Below, one piece after another: positions 1 through 5,988 of a stretch of DNA of 11,199 nt. Each line of letters begins with the position of its first letter. Positions within the stretch are counted from its first letter, which is position 1. The position numbers and the translations under genes are program-made. The stretch is from an uncultured Pseudoxanthomonas sp. (GTDB taxonomy: Bacteria; Pseudomonadota; Gammaproteobacteria; Xanthomonadales; Xanthomonadaceae): assembly GCA_946886405.1 (NCBI GenBank), contig CAMPIO010000107.1, positions 1 to 11,199 on the forward strand, written 5' to 3'. A model generated the notes under the pieces. That model made no database searches and was not told the DNA's origin. It worked only from the letters and a program-made list of their open reading frames with translations.

Positions 1-758
1 AGCCAGCCCAGCGTGGGCAATGGCAGCGTCACCGCCAGCGGCACGGCATCGGGCATCTTGAAGCCCGGTGCGCCGAAGCCAGACAGGCCGAGCGCGTAGT
101 ACAGCGCGGTGCCGACGATGAAAGCCAGCAGCACGCCGGGCAGCTTCACCGGCAGTTTTCCCTTCGCGACCAGCACGTACAGAAGCAGGCCGAAGGTCAC
201 GAAGCCGACGATGGGCTGGCGCAGCGTTTCGATCAGCGGCAGGAAGCCCAGCAGCGTCAGCGCCGCACCACCGATGGAGCCCAGCAGGCCGGCGCGCGGC
301 ACCGCGCGCGTGACCGCATCGCCGAAGAACGACAGCACCAGCTTCAACACGCCCATCACCACCAGCGAGGCCATGCCGAGCTGCCAGGTCGCGGTGGCCG
401 CCGCCTGTTCGTCCATGCCGGCCTGCTTGAAGCCGAGGAACGCCGGACCCAGCACCAGCAGCGCCATGCCGATGCTGGTGGGCGCATCCAGGCCCAGCGG
501 CATCGCGGTGACGTCATCGCGCCCCGTCTTCGCCGACAGCCGATGCGCCATCCACGTGTAGATGAGATTGCCGACCAACACGCCCAGCGCGGTGCCGGGG
601 AACATGCGGGTGAACACCACCTCCGCCGGGAACTGGAAGATGCCGATCAGCGCGGCGGCGATGAAGCCGAGGATGGACAGGTTGTCCACCACCAGGCCGA
701 AGAAACCGTTGAGGTCGCCGGGGACGAACCACTTGCCACTGCGGGTCTGTGAAGTCAT
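1..758 (-). CDS. Multi-pass permease related to xanthine/uracil (NCS2-like) transporters, 5' part only
   Basis: Reading leftwards from ATG 758-756, 252 codons are open to the window edge, so the C-terminus is missing. The N-terminus carries a GDLNGFFGLVVDNLSIL block (about residues 14-30). Hydrophobic spans follow near residues 28-40, 55-67, 90-106, 127-142, 153-172, 183-197 and 207-225. A polar loop RLSAKTGRDDVTAMPLGLDA lies at about residues 74-93. A family resembling the xanthine/uracil/vitamin C permeases often begins with a similar GD-x-(D/N)-GFFGL stretch and has a GRDDVTALP-like loop, so I infer an inner-membrane transporter, probably for a nucleobase-like solute. No substrate can be read from the sequence. 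The start is supported by the conserved N-terminal block, but no Shine-Dalgarno is seen: the leader is CT-rich and an inverted repeat ends 8 nt upstream. A sulfate-permease-like or other uncharacterised permease remains possible. Confidence 0.75.
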   Translation of the reverse strand, partial: MTSQTRSGKWFVPGDLNGFFGLVVDNLSILGFIAAALIGIFQFPAEVVFTRMFPGTALGVLVGNLIYTWMAHRLSAKTGRDDVTAMPLGLDAPTSIGMALLVLGPAFLGFKQAGMDEQAAATATWQLGMASLVVMGVLKLVLSFFGDAVTRAVPRAGLLGSIGGAALTLLGFLPLIETLRQPIVGFVTFGLLLYVLVAKGKLPVKLPGVLLAFIVGTALYYALGLSGFGAPGFKMPDAVPLAVTLPLPTLGW

Positions 759-766
759 GGGAGGAG

Positions 767-856
767 GAGTGAGTGGAGAGGAGTGAGAAGTGAGTAAAGG
801 GGAAGCATGGCGAGCGCGCGGTTGTCCGCTCATTCCTCACTCCTTTCCCCTCACTC
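767..856. repeat. Long imperfect inverted repeat (28-nt arms, 34-nt loop)
   Basis: The left arm 767-794 (purine-rich, GAGTGAG-type units) is the reverse complement of the right arm 829-856 at 24 of 28 positions. The loop is 795-828. It fills almost the whole 103-bp gap between the lipoprotein stop codon (864-862) and the permease start (758). It could be a transcription terminator or attenuator on the minus strand, although there is no U-tract, or a mobile palindromic repeat. The GAGTGAG and AGGAGTGAG units recur within the arms, which suggests growth by short duplications. Confidence 0.75.
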
Positions 857-861
857 GTGCG

Positions 862-1335
862 TCAGAAGGATACGTCCACCGCGTGCCGTGACCACAGCAC
901 CGACTGGTGGCCGGTCGCCTGCTTCCACGCCAGGCGGATCGCCTCGATGTCGGCGCGGCGCTGCGGCGTGTCCTCGTGCAGCACCACCAGCACCTTGGTC
1001 TTCAGCCGGTTGGGTTCCTTCGCGCCGCGGAACAGCCACTGGCCGTAGGCGTCGAACACGGTCAGGCCGTCCGGAAAGCGTGCGGTCACTTCCTTGTCGA
1101 GGAAGGCACGCCAGGCTGCCTCGGTGATCGGCTCGGCCTGCGGGCGGTCCGCCGGTCCTGTCTCTTCGCCAACGCCGAAGTACAACTCGCTGCGCACCCA
1201 GCCACTCGCATTGGCGGGACGCAGGGCGTCGCCTTCCAGTGCGGCGCTCGCGGTCGTGGGCGACACGGGGGGCGGCGCGGACGCGCACCCGGCGAGTGCA
1301 AGAAGGACCAGCAACCAGACGGCACGATGCGACAT
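862..1335 (-). CDS. DUF3574 domain lipoprotein
   Basis: This encodes a 157-residue secreted lipoprotein of unknown function. The N-terminus has a hydrophobic signal segment ending in a lipobox, LALAGC, with the lipidated cysteine at residue 17. A short Pro/Ser/Ala-rich linker follows. The conserved part begins near residue 46: WVRSELYFG, then WRAFLDKEVTARFPDGLTV and FDAYGQW (about residues 75-100), and a strand KTKVLVVLHE (about 112-121). This order of motifs matches the DUF3574 family (small periplasmic or lipid-anchored proteins), which I recognise by pattern only. ATG 1335-1333 is chosen because a GAGG Shine-Dalgarno lies 7 nt upstream and it places the signal peptide at the very N-terminus; an upstream start at 1371 would add 12 residues ahead of it. 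The gene is divergent from the TonB-dependent receptor and shares its control region. The role is unknown. Confidence 0.85.
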   Translation of the reverse strand: MSHRAVWLLVLLALAGCASAPPPVSPTTASAALEGDALRPANASGWVRSELYFGVGEETGPADRPQAEPITEAAWRAFLDKEVTARFPDGLTVFDAYGQWLFRGAKEPNRLKTKVLVVLHEDTPQRRADIEAIRLAWKQATGHQSVLWSRHAVDVSF

Positions 1336-1384
1336 GGGGGAACCTCGTGGGGGGTGGGCAGGATGAGGCACGGCACCGCCGCGG

Positions 1385-1407
1385 CCTTATGACGCGAGCG
1401 CATAAGG
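1385..1407. promoter_or_regulatory. Candidate operator: CCTTATG-N9-CATAAGG palindrome
   Basis: CCTTATG (1385-1391) and CATAAGG (1401-1407) are perfect inverted repeats. The CGC/GCG inside extends the symmetry to 10 bp per arm around one unpaired A (1392). It lies between the divergent lipoprotein and receptor genes, 50 bp upstream of the lipoprotein start and 112 bp upstream of the receptor start. A dimeric DNA-binding regulator could use such a site, and an RNA hairpin in the lipoprotein leader is the alternative. No matching regulator gene is in the window. Confidence 0.4.
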
Positions 1408-1422
1408 AGATGGGCAGCAGCG

Positions 1423-1453
1423 ATGACGCCTGATCCGCCGGGGCGAATAATAT
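1423..1453 (+). promoter_or_regulatory. Candidate promoter for the TonB-dependent receptor
   Basis: The only AT-rich stretch in the divergent region is AATAATATAT (1446-1455). TAATAT (1448-1453) is a reasonable -10 element. ATGACG (1423-1428) could be a weak -35, but the spacer is 19 bp, which is long. The predicted start site near 1460 would fall inside the TATCGCTT/AAGCGATA palindrome, so a protein bound there would block transcription. The promoter assignment is an inference from base composition and position. Confidence 0.35.
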
Positions 1454-1478
1454 ATCGCTTCATCGCAATCAAGCGATA
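1453..1478. promoter_or_regulatory. Candidate operator: TATCGCTT-N10-AAGCGATA palindrome
   Basis: TATCGCTT (1453-1460) and AAGCGATA (1471-1478) form a perfect 8-bp inverted repeat with a 10-bp spacer, 40 bp ahead of the receptor ATG and overlapping the putative -10 region. The size and symmetry suit a homodimeric repressor. It does not resemble a Fur box (no GATAATGATAATC-type array). The alternative is a leader-RNA hairpin. I cannot name the regulator. Confidence 0.45.
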
Positions 1479-1518
1479 GACTCCACTCGCTCCCTCCCAT
1501 CGCCCCACGAGATTTTTC

Positions 1519-3939
1519 ATGTCCCGCCTTCTCCTAGCGCCGCTCGGCGCCGCCATCGCACTGGCGCTCGCTCTCCCCGCCACTGCCCAGACCGCGCCGG
1601 CCGGCGCTACCGATCTGGATGCCGTCATCGTCACCGGCACCCGCGCCACCGACCGCACCGCACTGGAATCCACCTCGCCCATCGACGTGCTGACCGCCGA
1701 GGACATCCGCAGGGCCGGCGTGCTCAACGGCGAACTCGGCAGCGCGCTGCAGGCGCTGCTGCCGTCGCTGAACTTCCCGCGCCAGTCCAACTCCGGCGGC
1801 GCCGACCACATCCGCGCCGCGCAGCTGCGCGGCCTGAGCCCCAACCAGGTGCTGGTGCTGGTCAACGGCAAGCGCCGCCATACCAGTGCGCTGGTCAACA
1901 CCGACAGCAAGATCGGCAAGGGCAACACGCCAGTGGACTTCAATGCCATCCCGGTCAGCGCGATCAAGCGCATCGAGGTGCTGCGTGACGGCGCCGGCGC
2001 CCAGTACGGCTCGGATGCGGTGGCCGGCGTCATCAACGTGATCCTCAACGACGCGCCGGAAGGCGGTGCCATCGAAGCCAGCTACGGCGCGCACCACACC
2101 AACGTGGAGCCGATCGACCAGACCGTCACCGACGGCCAGAGCGGCTTCTTCAGCGCGCAGGTCGGCGACCGCATCGGCGACGACGGCTTCTTCCGCGTCG
2201 GCCTGGAGTACAAGCAGCGCGAAGGCACCAATCGCGCCGGCTTCGACCAGATCCCGTTCTTCGAGGAACAGACGCCGGACAATCTGGCCCTGGCCGGGCA
2301 GCGCAACTACGTGCTGGGCGACGGCAGCTCGAAGGACATCAACGCATGGCTCAACGCCGCCGTGCCCCTGCGTGAATCGGCCGAGCTGTACGCCTTCGGC
2401 ACCTGGCACCAGAGCGATACCGAAGGCGCGAACTACTTCCGCTACCCCGACGGCGTGGCGAACTGGAAAGAGGTCTATCCGTACGGTTACCGCCCGATCT
2501 CCGAAGGCGAAAACCTCGACCTGGCCGGCGTGGCCGGCGTGCGCGGGCAGTGGGGCGACTGGGATTACGACGCCAGCCTCAATCATGGCCGCAATGAATT
2601 CACCTACCGGCTGCGCAACTCGCTCAACGCCTCGCTCGGCCCGACCAGCCCGACGCGCTTCAAGACCGGCGATTACGAGTCGGCGCAGACACTGGCGAAC
2701 TTCGACCTGAGCCGCGTGTTCGGCGCGCATACCTTCGCCACCGGTGTGGAATTCCGCCACGAGACTTTCGAGACCGGCGCCGGCGATCCTGCTTCGTACG
2801 CGGCGGGTCCGTTCACCGACCGCCCGACCGGTTCGCAGGCGGGTGGCGGACTGACGCCGCAGGACACCGCCGACCTCGACCGCGACGTGTCCAGCGTCTA
2901 CGCCAGCCTCAGCAGCCAGTGGGGCGAGAAGTTCACCACCGACATCGCCGCGCGCTACGAGCACTACGACGACTTCGGCGGCGAACTGACCGGCAAGCTG
3001 GCCGCGCGTTACGAATTCGCGCCGGCCTTCGCGCTGCGCGGCTCGGTGTCGAACAACTTCCGCGCGCCGTCGCTGAGCCAGATCGGCTTCGAATCCACCT
3101 CCACCGGTTACGACGCCTCCGGCCAGCTCACCCAGGGCCGCCTGCTGTCGGTCAACAATCCCATTGCCCGTGCGCTGGGCGCGCAGGACCTGGATCCGGA
3201 GAAGGCGCTGAACCTCAGCGTGGGCTTCACCAGCCGCATCGGCGATCACTTCGACGTATCGCTGGACGTGTTCCGCATCGACATCGACGACCGCGTGGCG
3301 ATCACCGAGCGCATCACCGGTGACGCGCTGACCGATTTCGTGCTGGACACTTTCGGCGTGCCGGGCGTGCAGAGCGCCAACTTCTTCATCAACGCCGCCG
3401 ACACCCGCACCGAAGGCGCCGAGCTGGTCGCCAACTGGCGGCAGGCACTGGGCGACGGCAACCTGCTGCTGACCGGTGCCTACAGCTATGCGAAGACCGA
3501 GCTGAAGAACATCGTGGCCACGCCGGCCGAACTGCTCGCCATCGACCCCAGCTACGTGCTGTTCGGCGTGGAAGAGAGCAACACGCTGACCGACGCCGCA
3601 CCGCGCACGCGCGGCATCTTCACCGCCAGTTGGGACAGCACGGCCTGGTCGCTGCTGGGACGGGTCACCCGCCATGGCAGCGCCAAGCGTGTGTTCAACT
3701 TCGGCGGTGGCTTCGAGCCGGAGCAGACCTATGGCGCCGAATGGCAGCTGGATGCGGAAGTCGAATACCGGTTCTCGCCGAAATGGAGCGTGGCACTGGG
3801 CGGCCTGAACCTGACCGACGAATACCCCGACCTGTCGAGCGCGGACATCTCGTACTTCGGCAACCTGCCGTACGACGTGCTCTCACCGATCGGCAGCAAC
3901 GGCGCGTACTACTACACGCGGGTGCGCTACACGTTCTGA
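1519..3939 (+). CDS. TonB-dependent outer-membrane receptor
   Basis: This complete 806-residue receptor should import a ligand across the outer membrane using energy from TonB-ExbBD. Residues 1-23 form a signal peptide with a hydrophobic core ending ATA before Gln24. A TonB-box-like DLDAVIVTGTR follows at 32-42. The plug domain runs from about 47 to 178, with LRGLSPNQVLVLVNGKRR (103-120) and the typical closing stretch RIEVLRDGAGAQYGSDAVAG (151-170). The remainder is the 22-strand barrel, ending in aromatic-rich RVRYTF with a terminal Phe, as expected for BAM recognition. There is no N-terminal STN signalling domain, so a FecA-type surface-signalling role is unlikely. The ATG at 1519 has only a weak GAG ahead of it, but the signal peptide starts exactly there. 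Substrate is unknown: no siderophore, cobalamin or carbohydrate genes are adjacent. It is divergent from the DUF3574 lipoprotein. Confidence 0.95.
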   Translation: MSRLLLAPLGAAIALALALPATAQTAPAGATDLDAVIVTGTRATDRTALESTSPIDVLTAEDIRRAGVLNGELGSALQALLPSLNFPRQSNSGGADHIRAAQLRGLSPNQVLVLVNGKRRHTSALVNTDSKIGKGNTPVDFNAIPVSAIKRIEVLRDGAGAQYGSDAVAGVINVILNDAPEGGAIEASYGAHHTNVEPIDQTVTDGQSGFFSAQVGDRIGDDGFFRVGLEYKQREGTNRAGFDQIPFFEEQTPDNLALAGQRNYVLGDGSSKDINAWLNAAVPLRESAELYAFGTWHQSDTEGANYFRYPDGVANWKEVYPYGYRPISEGENLDLAGVAGVRGQWGDWDYDASLNHGRNEFTYRLRNSLNASLGPTSPTRFKTGDYESAQTLANFDLSRVFGAHTFATGVEFRHETFETGAGDPASYAAGPFTDRPTGSQAGGGLTPQDTADLDRDVSSVYASLSSQWGEKFTTDIAARYEHYDDFGGELTGKLAARYEFAPAFALRGSVSNNFRAPSLSQIGFESTSTGYDASGQLTQGRLLSVNNPIARALGAQDLDPEKALNLSVGFTSRIGDHFDVSLDVFRIDIDDRVAITERITGDALTDFVLDTFGVPGVQSANFFINAADTRTEGAELVANWRQALGDGNLLLTGAYSYAKTELKNIVATPAELLAIDPSYVLFGVEESNTLTDAAPRTRGIFTASWDSTAWSLLGRVTRHGSAKRVFNFGGGFEPEQTYGAEWQLDAEVEYRFSPKWSVALGGLNLTDEYPDLSSADISYFGNLPYDVLSPIGSNGAYYYTRVRYTF

Positions 3940-3948
3940 TCGATCCCT

Positions 3949-3980
3949 GCCGTCATTCCGGCGAGAGCCGGGATGGCGGC
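3949..3980 (+). terminator. Strong GNRA-looped hairpin after the receptor gene
   Basis: Ten bases after the receptor stop codon, 3949-3962 pairs with 3967-3980 (14 bp, including two G-U pairs) around a GAGA tetraloop. No T-run follows, so it is not a classic intrinsic terminator. It may protect the 3' end of the receptor mRNA or act as a repeat-derived terminator. The GTCATTCC...GGGATGGC sequence resembles palindromic repeats that are common between genes in many proteobacteria. Confidence 0.5.
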
Positions 3981-4047
3981 GTAGCGTGCGCCATGCGCAC
4001 GAACGCAGGATCCGTCCACCTCGCATCGTGCGCATGTCGCACGCTAC
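3981..4047. repeat. Inverted pair of GTAG-headed palindromes (SMAG/REP-like)
   Basis: Arm 3981-4002 and the reverse complement of 4026-4047 agree at 21 of 22 positions. Each unit starts with GTAG and is followed by its own small hairpin, CGTGCGC-CAT-GCGCACG in the left unit and the same with one C-to-A change in the right unit. The GTAG heads face outward around a 23-nt centre. A GTAG tetranucleotide next to a short stem is the hallmark of SMAG REP elements described in Stenotrophomonas maltophilia, and such repeats are usually linked to RAYT (REP-associated tyrosine) transposases. The right unit overlaps the last codons of the DCC gene. Confidence 0.8.
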
Positions 4048-4460
4048 AGGAACCTTGCCCGCTCCTCTTCGGTCGGCACGCGGCATTCCGTTGTGCCGAA
4101 CCAGCGGTACCGGTTCCGCGCTATCCAGCGGTACAGCGGGTCGCGCAGGGCGCGCGGCACCACCGCGATCACCGTCGCCAGGCGCCACACGCCGCCCAGG
4201 CCGGTCAGCACGCGACGGATGGCATCACTGTCCGTCCATGCACGGTCGCCCTCCACGAGCAAGAACGACGCGGGGTCGTCCGGGTCCAAACCATACCCCG
4301 CCAGCAGCGCGCGCCCCGCGTCGCTCTGCATGGCGGCGAAGCGGTAGCGCCCGGCACGGTCGCGGCTCAGCAGGAAGCGCACCCAGCCGTTGCACAGCAC
4401 GCAGATGCCATCGAAGACGATGACCGGGCCATTCGCGCTCGATGAGACCCCTGTCGTCAT
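4044..4460 (-). CDS. DCC-family (DUF393) thiol-disulfide oxidoreductase
   Basis: This encodes a 138-residue protein with the family signature near its N-terminus: VIVFDGICVLCNGWVRFL, including Asp17 and the CxxC pair Cys20/Cys23. The middle holds FAAMQSDAGRALLAGYGLD and a DSDAIRRVL segment (about residues 78-86). The C-terminal LYRWIARNRYRWFG (about 109-122) is also typical. The family name comes from the conserved DxxCxxC. Members have a predicted thioredoxin-like fold and are presumed thiol-disulfide oxidoreductases, with no defined substrate. There is no signal peptide, so it is probably cytoplasmic. ATG 4460-4458 is preceded by GGAGAG at good spacing. A 14-bp palindrome (4471-4484) abuts this ribosome-binding site. 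The TAG stop (4046-4044) lies within the GTAG head of a REP-like palindrome. It is co-oriented with the DUF4166-pgeF-rluD unit but separated from it by a 182-bp palindromic element. Confidence 0.9.
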   Translation of the reverse strand: MTTGVSSSANGPVIVFDGICVLCNGWVRFLLSRDRAGRYRFAAMQSDAGRALLAGYGLDPDDPASFLLVEGDRAWTDSDAIRRVLTGLGGVWRLATVIAVVPRALRDPLYRWIARNRYRWFGTTECRVPTEEERARFL

Positions 4461-4470
4461 GCAAACTCTC

Positions 4471-4484
4471 CATCAAGCTTGATG
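4471..4484. repeat. Perfect 14-bp palindrome upstream of the DCC gene
   Basis: CATCAAGCTTGATG is perfectly symmetrical and ends against the Shine-Dalgarno of the DCC gene. It could be a protein-binding site or, as RNA, a 5-bp stem next to the ribosome-binding site. It is short enough that chance or repeat debris is also possible. Confidence 0.4.
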
Positions 4485-4488
4485 AGTC

Positions 4489-4670
4489 CCCTCTCCCCGC
4501 ATGCGGGGAGAGGGTGCCAACGGCGGGTGAGGGGCGAGCGGAGTCCGCCATCCATCAGCCCACTGTGCCGATCCAACACGCGGCGCACGGACACACCCTC
4601 GTCTTGCGAGCGACGAAAAGCGCCCCTCATCCGCCCTCCGGGCACCTTCTCCCCGCGCGCGGGGAGAAGG
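4489..4670. repeat. 182-bp composite palindromic (MITE-like) element
   Basis: The element has terminal inverted repeats 4489-4536 and 4621-4670 that match at 41 of 48 aligned positions with a 2-nt gap. The outer 26 bp of each arm is itself a perfect palindrome: 4489-4514, centred on CCCCGCATGCGGGG, and 4645-4670, centred on CCCCGCGCGCGGGG. The inner halves read GGCGGGTGAGGGGCG and its complement. The 84-bp centre (4537-4620) shows no gene. Palindromic families of this CCCTCTCCCC / CCCCTCA type occur in many copies in related genomes. I see no clear target-site duplication and no encoded protein, so mobility would depend on a transposase elsewhere. Confidence 0.8.
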
Positions 4671-4699
4671 GCGTCGGCATGCTGACCATCGCAACGAGC

Positions 4700-5233
4700 T
4701 CACTCCGCATCCAGCCACCCGCGGTAATGCACCAGCAGACCGGTCAACGACAACGAGGCCCACACGTCGAAACGATAGTGCCCATCCTCTGCGGACTCAC
4801 GCGCGCCCACGCCGGTGAACCAGCGCGCGGGCAGCGACAGGCCGAACACGCGGACGCGCTCCACGCGCCAAACCAGGGCCCCGTCCACCACCTCCAGCCG
4901 GAATCCGAAGGTCGCCAACCCGAGGCTTTCGCACAGCACATCGCCGTCACGCCACAGGCGCGAGGGCATCGCACGTCCGCCGATGAAGCGCGTCCAGCGT
5001 TCGATGTCGGGCGAGGCCTCGATCTCCACGCACAGTGGACCGTCGCCGGCGGGCGGAAGATGGGCGGCCGCGGCGACCAACCGCGACATCCATCGGCGGC
5101 CGCGTTCGACCTCGACGTCTCCCCGATACCGATTCACGCCTCGCGCGATGTGCAACGCACGCACCGGCGCCGGCAGCCCGTCGAACGCCGGCCCCAGAAC
5201 CTGTGCGAACAGCGACCTTACCGCTGCATCCAT
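4700..5233 (-). CDS. DUF4166 domain protein
   Basis: This encodes 177 residues that are almost entirely one DUF4166-type domain, recognised by pattern. It starts with LPAPVRALH (about 20-28), GVNRYRGDVEVERGRRWMSRL (about 32-52) and AHLPPAGDGPLCVEIE (58-73). It continues with ERWTRFIGGRAMPSRLW (78-94), and ends with LPARWFTG, ARESAEDGHYRFDV and LLVHYRGWL. The function of the domain is unknown. It also occurs fused to dehydrogenase-like proteins, whereas here it stands alone. There is no signal peptide or clear membrane helix. ATG 5233-5231 is chosen because it gives a full-length domain and overlaps the pgeF stop by only 16 nt. An upstream in-frame start at 5347 would add 38 non-conserved residues inside pgeF. 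No Shine-Dalgarno is evident, so translation is probably coupled to pgeF. Confidence 0.85.
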   Translation of the reverse strand: MDAAVRSLFAQVLGPAFDGLPAPVRALHIARGVNRYRGDVEVERGRRWMSRLVAAAAHLPPAGDGPLCVEIEASPDIERWTRFIGGRAMPSRLWRDGDVLCESLGLATFGFRLEVVDGALVWRVERVRVFGLSLPARWFTGVGARESAEDGHYRFDVWASLSLTGLLVHYRGWLDAE

Positions 5234-5988
5234 GCGAGCGTTGCGATGCGGCCACTGCGACCATCGCGGCGATGCGAGAAGAAACGGGAGGGCTCGCTGA
5301 TCGTGCAGAGGTCGCCACCGTGGATGTCGGCCGGCGTCATGCCACACGCCACCAGTCGTCGACGTGCCAGCGCCGGCAGGTCGGCCAGCCAGTGATCGGG
5401 GCGCGTGGGAGTGAAACAGATCTCCGCGCCGGCATCGTGACGGACGAAGACCTCGAACACGTCCCTGCCCACTTCATAGCGTGCCGGCCCCGCAGCCGGG
5501 CCTATCCAGGCAACGACATCCGGAGCGGCTGTCCTCATCGCGGCCAAGGTAGCTTCCAGCATGCCTTTCGACAGACCCGGCCAGCCGGCATGCGCGGCGG
5601 CGATCTCACTGCCGTCCTTCGCGGCGAACACCACCGGCAGGCAGTCGGCAGTGAGGATGGCCAGCACCACGCCGGGCGTCGCCGTCACCAGCGCATCGGC
5701 GACCGGTTCCGTGGCATCGGGATCGGCCGGCGCTTCCACGCGCAACACGTCGATGCCGTGCACCTGTTTCAGCCAGTGCGGCGCGGATGGCAGGCCGGCG
5801 AGTTCGGCCAGGTGCGCGCGATTGCGCGCGACGGTCCCGGGATCATCGCCGTCGGCAGCGTATTTGTTGCCGAGATTGAAGGTGTCGAACGGCGCGGCGG
5901 ACAGACCGGCACCGTGCCGCAACGTGGTGAACGCTTGCACGCCGGCGGGCGCCGGCCAGTCGGCGGGCACCACCGGCGCGCGGTTCAC
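5218..5988 (-). CDS. pgeF: Peptidoglycan editing factor PgeF (YfiH/YlmD, LACC1-like)
   Basis: This 256-residue protein belongs to the multicopper-polyphenol-oxidase-like family (DUF152). In E. coli PgeF (YfiH) prevents misincorporation of L-Ser for L-Ala in peptidoglycan stem peptides. Related proteins have purine nucleoside phosphorylase or adenosine deaminase activity. The metal-binding set is visible: His77 in WLKQVHG, Cys116 in TADCLPV and His133 in AAHAGW. Other family blocks are [20 protein letters not shown] (21-40), WIGPAAGP (161-168) and FFSHRRDG near the C-terminus. The usual HAGWRG reads HAGWPG, with Pro137 where Arg is expected. The start is GTG at 5988-5986, overlapping the rluD TGA as GTGA, so the two are translationally coupled. 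A rluD-pgeF pair is widely conserved in proteobacteria. The 3' end overlaps the DUF4166 gene by 16 nt. Confidence 0.95.
   Translation of the reverse strand: MNRAPVVPADWPAPAGVQAFTTLRHGAGLSAAPFDTFNLGNKYAADGDDPGTVARNRAHLAELAGLPSAPHWLKQVHGIDVLRVEAPADPDATEPVADALVTATPGVVLAILTADCLPVVFAAKDGSEIAAAHAGWPGLSKGMLEATLAAMRTAAPDVVAWIGPAAGPARYEVGRDVFEVFVRHDAGAEICFTPTRPDHWLADLPALARRRLVACGMTPADIHGGDLCTISEPSRFFSHRRDGRSGRIATLAWMQR

Noticed and set aside
1336..1518. Fur box or riboswitch ahead of the TonB-dependent receptor
   Set aside because: No GATAATGATAATC-like array is present, and the roughly 60-nt leader is too short for cobalamin or TPP riboswitch structures.
1086..2072. 328-residue minus-strand frame across the divergent control region
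   Set aside because: It overlaps the lipoprotein in another frame, the intergenic region and the receptor's antisense strand, and has no recognisable motifs.
1534..3675. 713-residue open frame antisense to the TonB-dependent receptor
   Set aside because: The forward frame has a signal peptide, plug and barrel features. The antisense frame is a low-complexity Val/Ala/Gly/Arg-rich product expected opposite a GC-rich gene with strong third-position bias.
5234..5347. Longer N-terminus for the DUF4166 protein
   Set aside because: The extra 38 residues are antisense-like translation within pgeF with no family similarity; the 16-nt overlap start at 5233 gives a full domain.
4442..5395. 317-residue plus-strand frame across the DCC-DUF4166 gap
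   Set aside because: It starts in the 182-bp palindromic element, whose translation gives the familiar PLPACGER-type artefact, and then runs antisense to DUF4166 and pgeF.
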